A stretch of 64,000 nt of DNA from JAFEDN01 sp963844565 (GTDB lineage Bacteria > Pseudomonadota > Gammaproteobacteria > Coxiellales > Coxiellaceae). The position numbers were made by a program, and so were the translations under genes. Positions 47,298 to 55,325 of this stretch are shown here, one piece after another. The stretch spans positions 186,001-250,000 of the forward strand of contig CAWJON010000001.1 of assembly GCA_963844565.1 (NCBI GenBank), in the 5' to 3' direction. Numbering within the stretch: the stretch's first letter is position 1; every line of letters starts with the position of its first letter. Below the pieces are notes generated by a model, which was given only the letters and a program-made list of their open reading frames with translations, was not told the origin of the DNA and ran no database searches.

Positions 47298-47302
47298 CAC
47301 TA

Positions 47303-47465
47303 AAAATACCCCGCGCTGACGCACGGGATATTTTCTCTGTTTGATTTCGCTCCGCGCGAACAAAGTTCGCTCGGGCGACAAAAGGAGAGAATTCGCATTC
47401 TCCCCTTTTGAAACCCCATTGCGTAAAGTTACGGGCTGACGCCCGCAGATTGTAGGATATTTATA
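47303..47465. repeat. Multi-hairpin dispersed repeat, family 2, copy 2
   Basis: Near-identical to 40899-41060, with the same four stems; differences are scattered substitutions (for example GGGATATTTT for GGGGTATTTT, and AAAAGGAGAGAAT for AAAAGGGGAGAAT). It fills the gap between usp and sppA. Its 3' end (GGATATTTATAAGG) merges with the sppA ribosome-binding site at 47464-47470. Confidence 0.75.
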
Positions 47466-47476
47466 AGGAGCATTTG

Positions 47477-48409
47477 ATGTTAGAAGAAGATATCGCTAAG
47501 GGATTATTGGAAGACCGCCGCCGTGATCGGCTTTGGCGTAATATACGTTGGATTGGGTATATGATTGTTTTGCTGCTCATCATCCTTTTTCTATTTATAA
47601 CTTTTACCGGCGGCAGTTCATCTAGCTCATCCAGTGGCTCCGGGCAATCTTATGTGGCTTTGATTCGTATGGAAGGCATAATTTTACCAGGCGGCGATTT
47701 TTCTGCCGAAAAAGTTATACCGCAACTCAATGATGCTTTCCAAGATTCGGCAGCCAAAGGAGTTGTACTCATTATCGACTCACCTGGCGGCAGCCCTGTC
47801 CAAGCGTCCATTATCCACGATAAAATCGTGGCCCTTAAACAAACCTATAAGAAAAAGGTAATTGTGGTCGGCGAAGATGTATTGGCCTCAGGATCTTATC
47901 TCGTAGCAACCGCGGCTGATAAAATCTATGTAAACCCCGATACCTTAACCGGTTCAATTGGCGTCATCATGGAAGGGTTTGGGGTCAGCCAGGCGATGAC
48001 CAAATTGGGCGTAGACCGACGCGTCTATACGGCGGGAACAAACAAAGATCGATTAGATCCGTTTATGCCGGTTAAACCCGAAGATGTCGCCAAGGTAAAA
48101 GGAGTGTTAGACGACGTTCACCAAAATTTCATTGATGATGTTGTTAAAGGAAGAGGAGCTCGATTGCAGGGTGACAAAACTGAAATTTTCTCCGGTGATT
48201 TTTGGTCTGGCAGCCAGGCGATGAAACTCGGTTTGGTGGATGGAACTTCCAATTTATGGGATGCCATGCAGCAAGAATTTAATACCAAGTATTATCACGA
48301 TTACAGTCAAAAGCCGTCTCTCCTGGCATCGATTGTCGGTATGTTTGGCAGTCAACTGCATTTAAACTTTTCACAAGAATTTGAAAAACATCTAGCGGCC
48401 GAAATTTAA
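47477..48409 (+). CDS. sppA: Signal peptide peptidase SppA (36-kDa type)
   Basis: An inner-membrane serine protease with a ClpP-like fold that digests cleaved signal peptides. One membrane helix lies at about residues 24-45, then a Ser-rich linker (GGSSSSSSSGSG). The catalytic Ser is in VLASGSYLVATAADKIY near residue 138 and the general-base Lys near 190 in TAGTNKDRLDPF. At 310 residues it is the short type. AAGGAG precedes ATG 47477. pdxH follows at once. Confidence 0.92.
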   Translation: MLEEDIAKGLLEDRRRDRLWRNIRWIGYMIVLLLIILFLFITFTGGSSSSSSSGSGQSYVALIRMEGIILPGGDFSAEKVIPQLNDAFQDSAAKGVVLIIDSPGGSPVQASIIHDKIVALKQTYKKKVIVVGEDVLASGSYLVATAADKIYVNPDTLTGSIGVIMEGFGVSQAMTKLGVDRRVYTAGTNKDRLDPFMPVKPEDVAKVKGVLDDVHQNFIDDVVKGRGARLQGDKTEIFSGDFWSGSQAMKLGLVDGTSNLWDAMQQEFNTKYYHDYSQKPSLLASIVGMFGSQLHLNFSQEFEKHLAAEI

Positions 48410-48424
48410 TCTGGAGAAAATAAC

Positions 48425-49066
48425 ATCGCGCATATTGATATAAACAGGGAATATCAACTGAGTAAATTGTTACAGGTTGATGAGAACCCATTCCTCCAAT
48501 TTGAAACCTGGTTTCAAGAGGCGCGAGCCGCTATGCCTAGCCATTTAGTTAACGCCATGACTTTAGCTACCGTGTCAGCCGATAATCAACCATCAAGCCG
48601 CATCGTTCTTCTTAAAGAATATGATGAACACGGTTTTGTATTTTATACCAATTATCACAGTCGAAAAGGCAACCATATTCTGGAAAATCCAAAAGTCGCC
48701 TTATCATTTTGGTGGGAAACCTTAGAAAGACAAGTGAGAATTGAAGGCACAGCAGAAAAAGTTGCTAGCGATCGTTCTGATCTTTACTTTGCCAGCCGCC
48801 CCAAAACTTCACAAATAGCAGCGTCTATTTCCCAGCAAAGCAAACACTTGCCTAGCCTGGAATTTTTACAAACATCTTTTGAATCCACTGTCAAAAAATA
48901 CCAAGATGCGGAAAGAGTGGTGCCGCGTCCTGAAAATTGGGGCGGGTTTTTGGTCAGACCTCATGCATTAGAATTTTGGCAAGGACGAGAAAATCGTTTA
49001 CACGACCGTTTCCTTTATACTTTAAATAACCAAAAAAAATGGGAAATAAGCCGCTTGTTTCCCTGA
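48425..49066 (+). CDS. pdxH: Pyridoxamine 5'-phosphate oxidase, probable AUC start
   Basis: PdxH makes pyridoxal phosphate from the pyridoxine or pyridoxamine phosphate with FMN. Motifs: SRIVLLKEYDEHGFVFYTNY, SRKGNHI, FWWETLERQVRIEG, and the C-terminal FWQGRENRLHDRF. The first standard start is TTG 48467, but residues encoded upstream in the same frame (IAHIDINREYQLSKL) match the conserved PdxH N-terminus. No ATG, GTG or TTG occurs there back to the sppA stop. GGAG at 48413-48416 is eight bases before ATC 48425, which is therefore the likely start. AUU 48434 is a weaker choice. Confidence 0.88.
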   Translation: MAHIDINREYQLSKLLQVDENPFLQFETWFQEARAAMPSHLVNAMTLATVSADNQPSSRIVLLKEYDEHGFVFYTNYHSRKGNHILENPKVALSFWWETLERQVRIEGTAEKVASDRSDLYFASRPKTSQIAASISQQSKHLPSLEFLQTSFESTVKKYQDAERVVPRPENWGGFLVRPHALEFWQGRENRLHDRFLYTLNNQKKWEISRLFP

Positions 49067-49070
49067 TGAA

Positions 49071-49883
49071 TTAGTACTGCTTAACAAAACCTTTGAGTAA
49101 CCGAACCATATCGGTAGATTTTTTTGCCATCGCCAAAGTTTCTTCATGCGAAAGAGACTCTTGAATTAAACCCGACGCTAAATTGGTCACCACAATTAAA
49201 CCCAAAATTTTTAGGCCGCAATGTCTCGCCGCTAGCGCTTCCGGAACCACTGACATGCCGATAACGTCTCCGCCCAATGCGCGAAAAGCTCTTACTTCAG
49301 CCGGTGTCTCAAAGCAAGGCCCTAATACACCAAAATAAACTCCCTCCATGACGGCAATACTTTGGTCCAGGGCAATCAGTTGGGTTTTCTGACGTAAGAC
49401 CTTACTGTAAGCTTCGCTCATATCAAAAAAACGATCGCCAAACGCATAATCGTTTGGGCCGGCCAATGGATTTATCCCTTGAAAATTAATATGATCTTTT
49501 ATTAATACCAATTGACCTGGTTTCATCTCTAAATGTAAAGAACCGGCTGCTCCGGTAATAATCAAGGTTTCGCATCCCAATAATTTTAATGTGCGAACGT
49601 AGGTGAGAATTTCATTGCTGGTTGCGCCTTCGTAGAAATGACCTCGTCCTTGGAGGCAAACAAGTGGAACACCTTGCAATGTCCCCAACACCAATTTGCC
49701 TTTATGTCCTGGCACTTTAACCAGCGGGAAACCTGGCAGATCTTGAAAATCAAAATGAGCCACATTTTCCATTTGATCTGCGAAGTCTCCCAAACCAGAA
49801 CCTAAAATTATCCCTAGTTTTGGAAAAAAACTGGGTTTTGCCTCTTTAATAATTTGATAGGCTTTTCTCGCGGATTCAGTCAT
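49071..49883 (-). CDS. punA: Purine nucleoside phosphorylase (trimeric type)
   Basis: Splits inosine or guanosine with phosphate to base and ribose-1-phosphate in purine salvage. The 270-residue protein has GIILGSGLGDFAD near residue 25, VPGHKGKLV, QGRGHFYEG with the phosphate-site His, ITGAAGSL, GPCFETPAEVRAF with the purine-site Glu near 193 and VIGMSVVPE. All are marks of the trimeric class, unlike hexameric DeoD. The stop is four bases from the pdxH stop, so the two are convergent. It is three bases downstream of the hpf-like gene on the same strand. Confidence 0.94.
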   Translation of the reverse strand: MTESARKAYQIIKEAKPSFFPKLGIILGSGLGDFADQMENVAHFDFQDLPGFPLVKVPGHKGKLVLGTLQGVPLVCLQGRGHFYEGATSNEILTYVRTLKLLGCETLIITGAAGSLHLEMKPGQLVLIKDHINFQGINPLAGPNDYAFGDRFFDMSEAYSKVLRQKTQLIALDQSIAVMEGVYFGVLGPCFETPAEVRAFRALGGDVIGMSVVPEALAARHCGLKILGLIVVTNLASGLIQESLSHEETLAMAKKSTDMVRLLKGFVKQY

Positions 49884-49886
49884 ATT

Positions 49887-50435
49887 TTAGTGCCGAGTTT
49901 CGTGTTTAACTAAGCTAACCCGACGCGCCTGCATACCCTCTTTGCCTATCGCCGAGAGAAATCGCACTTTTTCACCAATGTGTAATTGGAAAAATTTCGC
50001 ATTCACCAGATGAGTGAGGTTAAAATAGTATTCATTGTCCTCAGCATCAACAATAAACCCATACTCTTCATCACTAATTAAACGTACTATTTCTCCAGAG
50101 ATTTTTTCACCGTGGTCTTTTACATCCCCCATATCAAGGCTTCGGTAAGTATCGAGTTGCTCCCAGAGTCCATCAACGGCTTCTTGTATCGCTAGATACA
50201 GGTTCTCATTGGGTTGCTTGCTGACATTGATGTCATGCCCGGGCACAAAAGCATGAATAGCCACATTGTGGAGATTGCCTTTGTGATGATGGTGCTGAAT
50301 CATTTCAATGACCACGTGGCAAGACACCAAATTTGGGTAAAATTTATCCAATTTAAGTATCTTACGGCGTATGCGTTCAGCAACGGCTTCTGAATGTTCT
50401 ACATCTCGAAAAGTGATTTGTAATGGTTGTTGCAT
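49887..50435 (-). CDS. HPF/RaiA ribosome factor fused to a cold-shock domain
   Basis: A 182-residue protein. Residues 1-105 follow the HPF/RaiA fold that enters the 30S decoding centre during stationary phase (ITFRDVEHSEAVAERIRRKI, ..AIQEAVDGLWEQLDTYR). Residues about 115-180 form an S1/CSD-like beta barrel (GEIVRLISDEEYGFIVDAED, with EYYFNLTHL and GEKVRFLSAI). The fusion is unlike the classic long HPF. It probably silences ribosomes under stress and touches RNA. AAGGAG precedes ATG 50435. It is transcribed with punA. Confidence 0.85.
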   Translation of the reverse strand: MQQPLQITFRDVEHSEAVAERIRRKILKLDKFYPNLVSCHVVIEMIQHHHHKGNLHNVAIHAFVPGHDINVSKQPNENLYLAIQEAVDGLWEQLDTYRSLDMGDVKDHGEKISGEIVRLISDEEYGFIVDAEDNEYYFNLTHLVNAKFFQLHIGEKVRFLSAIGKEGMQARRVSLVKHETRH

Positions 50436-50568
50436 ATAAATCTCCTTAAACCTGTTTTTATCTGGTTTCTTTAATAATTATAGCCGGTTTAAGGGTGCCT
50501 TTGCAGCAACTTTCGGTGAATTTTAACTAATTGATTTAATATAATAAATTATCACTTAAAACGAAAGA

Positions 50569-50660
50569 TTTTCGTAGAAATCCTTGCCCGATGGGGGTTC
50601 AAAGGGGGAGAAAGCGGAGCGTCTTCCCCTTGATTCCGAGCATCGGCTTCGCCGAGCGCA
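50569..50660. repeat. Dispersed intergenic repeat, family 3, copy 2
   Basis: Matches the copy at 35211 through TTTTCGTAGAAATCC, GATGGGGGTTC, AAGGGGGA, GCGGAGCG and CCCCTT; the end hairpin differs (GCATCGGC, TTCG, GCCGAGCGC-like). It lies in the gap between the hpf-like gene and csrA, a place where regulatory RNA or a terminator would be expected. The remainder of this 260-base gap shows no gene. Confidence 0.55.
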
Positions 50661-50695
50661 GGATATAACTAACTATGAAGGGTCAATTCCTGCCT

Positions 50696-50905
50696 TTACA
50701 CTTTTTCTTCTTCTAAAACAGGGACTTCCTCATCTTTTTGATTCTCCTTGATTCTATTGAAAATTTCCTCTCGGTGGACTGGAATATGGCGCGGAGCCTC
50801 AATACCTAAACGAACTTGATTTCCGCGAATCTCAAGCACATGTAAGGTTATTTCGCCATTGCCAATGATTAATCGTTCCCCAATAGCACGTGTTAAAACT
50901 AGCAC
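50696..50905 (-). CDS. csrA: Carbon storage regulator CsrA
   Basis: A 69-residue RNA-binding translational regulator that blocks or activates mRNAs by binding GGA motifs. MLVLTRAIGERLIIG and the RNA-contact segment LGIEAPRHIPVHREEI are standard. The start is GTG 50905, behind AAGGAGG. The tail is Glu-rich (EEVPVLEEEKV). In Legionella and relatives CsrA controls the switch between replicative and transmissive phases, but that role here is inference. A second csrA elsewhere is common and cannot be ruled out. Confidence 0.95.
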   Translation of the reverse strand: MLVLTRAIGERLIIGNGEITLHVLEIRGNQVRLGIEAPRHIPVHREEIFNRIKENQKDEEVPVLEEEKV

Positions 50906-51107
50906 AGTATTCCTCCTTTTATTATCTTAAAAACTGGCAACGATTTAGCCTAAAAAATAATGTCACTTTTTTCGCTAATCTTACCTATATCATTTTTGGA
51001 AAATTATAATCTGTAGGAAAAAGTTTATCAACAAAATAGATATTTTTGAATATTAACATTTAAAAACAACTTTTAAAAGAGATTGGAGTATTTAATGCAG
51101 CAGTGAA

Positions 51108-51770
51108 TTATTTTGAAATAATTTGTAGACCTTCAGTTCCACCCATCAATACCAAATCTGCGCTCCGCATAGCAAACAAACCATTGGTCACCGCGCCTAC
51201 AATATTATTTAATTCTCTCTCTAATTCAATGGGCTGAAATATCTGTAAGTTATGAATATCTAAGATGATATTTCCATTGTCTGTTTTCACGCCCTCCCGA
51301 TAAACCGGATCGCCGCCCAACTTAACGATTTGCCGCGCCACATGACCCCGCGCCATTGGAATAACTTCAATCGGTAAAGGGAAGCCCCCCAATATCTTTA
51401 CTTGCTTGCTTGAATCAGCGATACAAATAAATTTTTCAGCCACTGCAGCAATAATTTTCTCTCGCGTTAACGCCGCTCCCCCGCCTTTTATTAGCGACAA
51501 ATATTCATTAAATTCATCAGTACCATCGACGTAGAGAGGCAAGCTTGGGAATTCATTTAAATCAAAAACAGGAATATTGGCAGCCTTTAACAATAATGCG
51601 GTTTCATGAGAGCTGGCAACAGCGCCATCAATGCGATTTTTAATTTTGCTCAAACCTTCAATAAAGAATTTAACGGTAGATCCCGTGCCAACGCCAATCA
51701 CACTGCCCGCTTCTACATATTCTATAGCCGCTAAAGCTGCTTCCTTTTTAAAACTATCTCTAGATGCCAT
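51108..51770 (-). CDS. rpiA: Ribose-5-phosphate isomerase A
   Basis: Interconverts ribose-5-phosphate and ribulose-5-phosphate in the pentose phosphate pathway. The 220-residue protein shows VIGVGTGSTVKFFI (substrate phosphate loop), YVDGTDEFN, LIKGGGAALTREKI with the catalytic region, and DNGNIILDI. All standard. It is divergent from ftsY with only 26 bases between starts, so the two promoters must lie partly inside each other's genes. Confidence 0.96.
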   Translation of the reverse strand: MASRDSFKKEAALAAIEYVEAGSVIGVGTGSTVKFFIEGLSKIKNRIDGAVASSHETALLLKAANIPVFDLNEFPSLPLYVDGTDEFNEYLSLIKGGGAALTREKIIAAVAEKFICIADSSKQVKILGGFPLPIEVIPMARGHVARQIVKLGGDPVYREGVKTDNGNIILDIHNLQIFQPIELERELNNIVGAVTNGLFAMRSADLVLMGGTEGLQIISK

Positions 51771-51796
51771 CGGTAAAATCCTGTAAAATTTTTTGA

Positions 51797-52774
51797 ATGT
51801 TTAATTTTTTAAAACCCAAAAAAAACGAGGAAGCACCAAAACAGAATTGGTTTTCCCGGTTAAGCAAAGGTCTGAAGCGCACGCGAAGTGCGCTCACGGA
51901 CAGTTTAGCAAATTTAGTGCTAGGCAAAAAGCAGATAGATGGAGATTTATTTAAAGAACTGGAAACCATTTTACTATCCGCTGATGTAGGTATTGAAGTT
52001 ACTGAATATATTTTACAACAACTCACTCAACAAGTTGCCCGCAAAGAATTGAGTGAACCTGAACGTTTAACTGCAGCGCTAAAAAAAATATTAGAAGATT
52101 TATTGGCCCCGTATTGCCAACCGCTGAATATCAATCATAAACCATTCATTCTTTTAATGGTCGGCGTAAATGGATCCGGAAAAACCACCAGTATCGCTAA
52201 AATTTGTCACTTCTATCAACAGCAAGGGATGAAGCCGTTGTTGGCGGCCGGGGATACTTTTCGAGCAGCCGCCGTTGAGCAGTTGCAAATTTGGGGGGAA
52301 CGCAATGAGGTTCCGGTGATCAGCCAGCCTCAGGGTTCGGATAGCGCCTCGGTCATATTTGACGCGATGCAAGCCGCTAAAGCAAAGCAGTATGATCTTC
52401 TAATTGCAGACACCGCCGGCCGTCTGCACACGCAAAATCCTCTGATGGCAGAATTGGCTAAAATAAAAAGAGTTCTAGGTAAAATTGATTCCAGTGCTCC
52501 GCACGAAGTTATGTTAGTTATTGATGCCACTATCGGACAAAATGCATTGCGCCAAGCTGAAGAATTTCATAAAGCGATTGGATTAACCGGATTGTGTTTA
52601 ACTAAACTCGATGGTACGGCAAAAGGCGGAATGATTTTTGCTATCACGCATAAAATGCATCTTCCGGTTCGTTTTATAGGCATTGGTGAGCAATTAGATG
52701 ATTTGAAACCGTTTACTGCAAAAGAATTTGTTGATGCGTTATTTCAATCAAATCTACAAGACGAGAACCGCTGA
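51797..52774 (+). CDS. ftsY: Signal recognition particle receptor FtsY
   Basis: An SRP GTPase that docks ribosome-SRP complexes at the inner membrane. The 325-residue protein has a short acidic A region, the N domain (LFKELETILLSADVGIEVTE) and the G domain with GVNGSGKTTS at 123-132, DTFRAAAVEQL, DTAGRL and TKLDGTAKGG. No stop or deletion. In gammaproteobacteria ftsY is normally followed by ftsE and ftsX. Here a beta-barrel gene, an IS and small ORFs lie between. Its last 21 bases overlap the 3' end of that gene. Confidence 0.96.
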   Translation: MFNFLKPKKNEEAPKQNWFSRLSKGLKRTRSALTDSLANLVLGKKQIDGDLFKELETILLSADVGIEVTEYILQQLTQQVARKELSEPERLTAALKKILEDLLAPYCQPLNINHKPFILLMVGVNGSGKTTSIAKICHFYQQQGMKPLLAAGDTFRAAAVEQLQIWGERNEVPVISQPQGSDSASVIFDAMQAAKAKQYDLLIADTAGRLHTQNPLMAELAKIKRVLGKIDSSAPHEVMLVIDATIGQNALRQAEEFHKAIGLTGLCLTKLDGTAKGGMIFAITHKMHLPVRFIGIGEQLDDLKPFTAKEFVDALFQSNLQDENR

Positions 52775-53443
52775 TAAACCTACTGTAAATTCACTGCTGG
52801 AAGGATGGAGACTCCCATCCAATGCATTAAAATTTGGAAATTGAGTATAAACGTATTCCGCTCGGCCCATCAGATAATGCCCCAAGCCTAAGTTATAACC
52901 AACGCCAAAGCGCAAACCCGTTTCACGCATATTATCACTGGCTTGTAGCAGATTATTGTTTTCATCTTCTTGTGTTACTTGGAAATTGGCGGTATTAACA
53001 CCGAATATACCGTATAAGAGGGTATTTTTTCCTTGCAATACATACCCAGGCCGAAAATCAAAAATATAGCTATCGCTCATGGTGATTTTATCTTGGAGAA
53101 GCTGATCCGTGGTTTGATCACGCGTGTTGTTTTTGCCGGTCCTATCCACCAGCTGCGTACTCGCTTCAAGGCCAAAATACGCCCGATTAACCAAGAACCC
53201 ATAACCTGTAAATATTGCTGCCTGGGTGTTAGACTGCGTATCCGTAATTAAATTTTGCCCGTGCTCCGTCCACTGAAAATTGGTTAAAGAAAAAACGGGT
53301 GCAACCCCCAAATATAAGAATTGAGCTTTTTCTGCACAAGCCGGCGCAAAATAAAAAAGAAGCACAAGAAATAATAAGAATGTTTCCAGCAGTTCTGAAA
53401 ACGACCCATTCCGCATCTTTAACTTATTTCTATATAATTTCAT
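52754..53443 (-). CDS. Outer-membrane beta-barrel protein
   Basis: A 229-residue protein with an N-terminal signal helix (TFLLFLVLLFYFAPACA). The mature part alternates hydrophobic strands and polar turns (FLYLGVAPVFSLTNFQW, AIFTGYGFLVNRAYFGLEAS, GLRFGVGYNLGLGHYLMGRAEYVYTQ) and ends in a strand (FTVGLSAVLVL), as small OmpA/OprG-like barrels do. TAAGGA precedes ATG 53443. The 3' end runs 21 bases into ftsY. The precise family is not assigned. Confidence 0.78.
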   Translation of the reverse strand: MKLYRNKLKMRNGSFSELLETFLLFLVLLFYFAPACAEKAQFLYLGVAPVFSLTNFQWTEHGQNLITDTQSNTQAAIFTGYGFLVNRAYFGLEASTQLVDRTGKNNTRDQTTDQLLQDKITMSDSYIFDFRPGYVLQGKNTLLYGIFGVNTANFQVTQEDENNNLLQASDNMRETGLRFGVGYNLGLGHYLMGRAEYVYTQFPNFNALDGSLHPSSSEFTVGLSAVLVL

Positions 53444-53445
53444 TA

Positions 53446-53643
53446 TTAATCCTTACTTAAAGATGCTAACACAATGCGGCAAAAGGTAACAGTTTTCCCT
53501 TCAATAGCTTGTAGGCCTCTCTGACTCGCGACGCTGAATTTAATCGATTTAAAATCAGGCGGGGATATTTCAATAAATATTTGATCATGCTGTGCGGTGT
53601 AGATTTCGAAACCCAAAACCCATTCCGCCTTATTCAGCGACAT
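53446..53643 (-). CDS. Small hypothetical protein encoded from a repeat arm (65 aa)
   Basis: Runs from ATG 53643, with GCAGGCGGATG upstream in place of a clear ribosome-binding site, to TAA 53448, two bases before the beta-barrel ATG. The first 28 or so codons (MSLNKAEWVLGFEIYTAQHD) lie in the family 1 repeat, the rest (KSIKFSVASQRGLQAIEG) is unique sequence. It could be a real leader gene for the barrel, or the end of an older gene to which a repeat has supplied a start. Confidence 0.35.
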   Translation of the reverse strand: MSLNKAEWVLGFEIYTAQHDQIFIEISPPDFKSIKFSVASQRGLQAIEGKTVTFCRIVLASLSKD

Positions 53644-53763
53644 CCGCCTGCTCGCAGGATTGGCGTTGCGGGGGGCCCGTCAGCGGAGGTTTTTCCGTGC
53701 TCGCTTCGCCATCAATAGCGAGTTTAATACTACCGTAAGCGCCATTGTGCTAAGTGAACTTTT
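53558..53763 (-). repeat. Family 1 element, left arm B (inverted)
   Basis: The reverse complement of this 206-base stretch matches 55025-55233 almost throughout, from AAAAGTTCACTTAGCAC to GAAATATCCCCGCC. The two arms face each other across the IS3-family element. It also matches the right half of the copy at 38031-38200 at about four bases in five. Confidence 0.75.
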
Positions 53764-53840
53764 ATCCTCGTGAACTCGTTTGGTATGGCTACACTAAACC
53801 GGACACATAGATTAAAATGTGCAAGAGGAGAAGTATAGTT

Positions 53841-54131
53841 ATGAGACAACAAAAAGCCAAAACATATACAACTGAATTTAAGGAATCTTCAGTTAAACTG
53901 GCGGTGGATTCCGGTCAATCGATAGCGCAGATTGCGCGGGATTTGGGGCTAAAGCAAAGCACGTTGCGTGGTTGGATAAATAAATATGGCCATAAAGAAA
54001 ATCTAAAAATGAGTGCTGGCGTCAGTATCGAGGAAGAAAATCAACACTTAAGAAAAGAAAATGCCCGCTTAAAACAAGAGCGCGATATCTTAAAAAAAGC
54101 GGCGGCGTACTTTGCGAACGCAATGTCGTGA
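53841..54131 (+). CDS. IS3-family transposase OrfA
   Basis: A 96-residue DNA-binding subunit. The helix-turn-helix reads SIAQIARDLGLKQSTLRGWINK and is followed by a leucine zipper (EENQHLRKENARLKQERDILKKA). ATG 53841 has AGGAG upstream; an upstream start at 53817 is possible. The AAAAAAG run at 54093-54099 is the usual slippery site, and a -1 shift there enters the orfB frame with no intervening stop, giving the OrfAB transposase. The stop TGA overlaps the orfB start. Confidence 0.92.
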   Translation: MRQQKAKTYTTEFKESSVKLAVDSGQSIAQIARDLGLKQSTLRGWINKYGHKENLKMSAGVSIEEENQHLRKENARLKQERDILKKAAAYFANAMS

Positions 54132-54994
54132 AGTACGCCTTTATTCGAGCGCATCAATGGGAATTTAACATCCGCCTGATGTGTCAACTACTGAAAGTCA
54201 ATCGAAGTAGTTATTATGATTGGCAGAAATCCTCATTTTCTTTGTGTCAGCAGCAGAATAGTCAGCAATTAGGCGAGAAGATTAAAGGCATTTTTACGAT
54301 AAGCCGAGGGACTTATGGCACTCGCCGGATTAAATGTGAGCTGAAGAAACAGGGATGTTTAACGAGTAGAAGGCGTATTGGCAGACTGATGAAGCAACAG
54401 CAGTTGATCTGTAAAGGAAAACGGCGATTTAAAGCCACGACTGATTCAAAACATGGATTATCCATTGCGCCTCATTTATTAGGCAGGCAATTTAAATGGA
54501 ATGAGGCTAATCAAATTTATGTGGGGGATATTACTTATATAGCCACAGCGGAAGGGTGGGTTTATTTAGCAGTGGTCATTGATTTATTTTCCAGAAAAAT
54601 AGTGGGCTGGGCGATGAGCCGATCAATGAAAACAGAGCTGGTGAATGATGCGTTATTCATGGCTTTAAATCAACGTAGACCGGCGCGAGGATTACTGTGG
54701 CATACCGATCGGGGCTGTCAGTATGCTGCGCGGGAACACCGAGCTTTATTGAAGGAGCATGGCATTATTCAAAGTATGAGCCGTCAAGGAAATTGTTGGG
54801 ATAATGCGGTATCGGAAAGTTTTTTTAGAACATTGAAAGTGGAATTAATTTACACGACTCAATTTAAAAACAGGGAGGAAGCTAGGCAAGCTATTTTTGA
54901 GTATATCGAGATTTTTTATAATCGGATAAGAATACACTCTGCTAATGATTACTTATCACCAGCGGAGTACGAACGGCAACATCTAACTGCCTAA
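54128..54994 (+). CDS. IS3-family transposase OrfB (DDE integrase)
   Basis: A 288-residue catalytic part with rve integrase core. The three acidic residues are visible in YVGDITYIATAEGW (D), WHTDRGCQYA (D) and QGNCWDNAVSESFFRTLK (E). The HTH_21 region (TYGTRRIKCELKKQGCLTSRRR) precedes it. GTG 54128 overlaps the orfA stop (GTGA), but the main product is expected to be the frameshift fusion. No truncation. Confidence 0.94.
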   Translation: MKYAFIRAHQWEFNIRLMCQLLKVNRSSYYDWQKSSFSLCQQQNSQQLGEKIKGIFTISRGTYGTRRIKCELKKQGCLTSRRRIGRLMKQQQLICKGKRRFKATTDSKHGLSIAPHLLGRQFKWNEANQIYVGDITYIATAEGWVYLAVVIDLFSRKIVGWAMSRSMKTELVNDALFMALNQRRPARGLLWHTDRGCQYAAREHRALLKEHGIIQSMSRQGNCWDNAVSESFFRTLKVELIYTTQFKNREEARQAIFEYIEIFYNRIRIHSANDYLSPAEYERQHLTA

Positions 54995-55024
54995 TGAGAG
55001 TGTCCGGAAAACTGTTGACATACC

Positions 55025-55233
55025 AAAAGTTCACTTAGCACAATGGCGCTTACGGCAGTATTACACCCGCTATTGATGGCGCAGCGAGCACGGAAAAACC
55101 TTCGCTGACGGGCCCCGCTACGCCAATCCTGCGAGCAGGCGGATGTCGCTGAATAAGGCGGAGTGGGTCTAAAAATTCGATATCTACACCGCACAGCACC
55201 GCATGATCAAATATTTATTGAAATATCCCCGCC
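55025..55233 (+). repeat. Family 1 element, right arm C
   Basis: 209 bases starting at the IS right end and matching arm B inverted. Contains TATTGATGGCGCAGCGAGC, CTGACGGGCC, ACGCCAATCCTGCGAGC and GGCGGATGTCGCTGAATAAGG. In this copy the frame used by the 65-aa gene of arm B is closed by TAA after GAGTGGGTC, so only arm B retains coding potential. From 55234 to 55325 the gap is AT-rich with nothing identified. Confidence 0.75.
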
Positions 55234-55325
55234 GAAAGAGATTGTTCATAAACATTAATGTTTGTTATAATAAAATTAAATCAAAAAAATAATAAAATTT
55301 AATATTGTTCGATAACTTAAAAAGC

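Larger units (their letters stand above)
53781..55025 (+). mobile_element. IS3-family insertion sequence
   Basis: A 1245-bp element with orfA and orfB and imperfect 28-bp terminal inverted repeats. The left end TGGTATGGCTACAC...CCGGACAC begins at 53781; the right end (reverse complement TGGTATGTCAACAG...CCGGACAC) ends at 55025. Both ORFs are intact and the programmed frameshift motif is present, so it may be active. No 3-4 base target duplication is visible (left GTT, right AAA or AAG), which suggests recombination or rearrangement after insertion. It lies between two inverted arms of the family 1 repeat. Confidence 0.93.

Noticed and set aside
53600..53780. Target-site duplication for the IS
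   Set aside because: The bases next to the two ends (GTT and AAA/AAG) do not match, so no duplication can be claimed.
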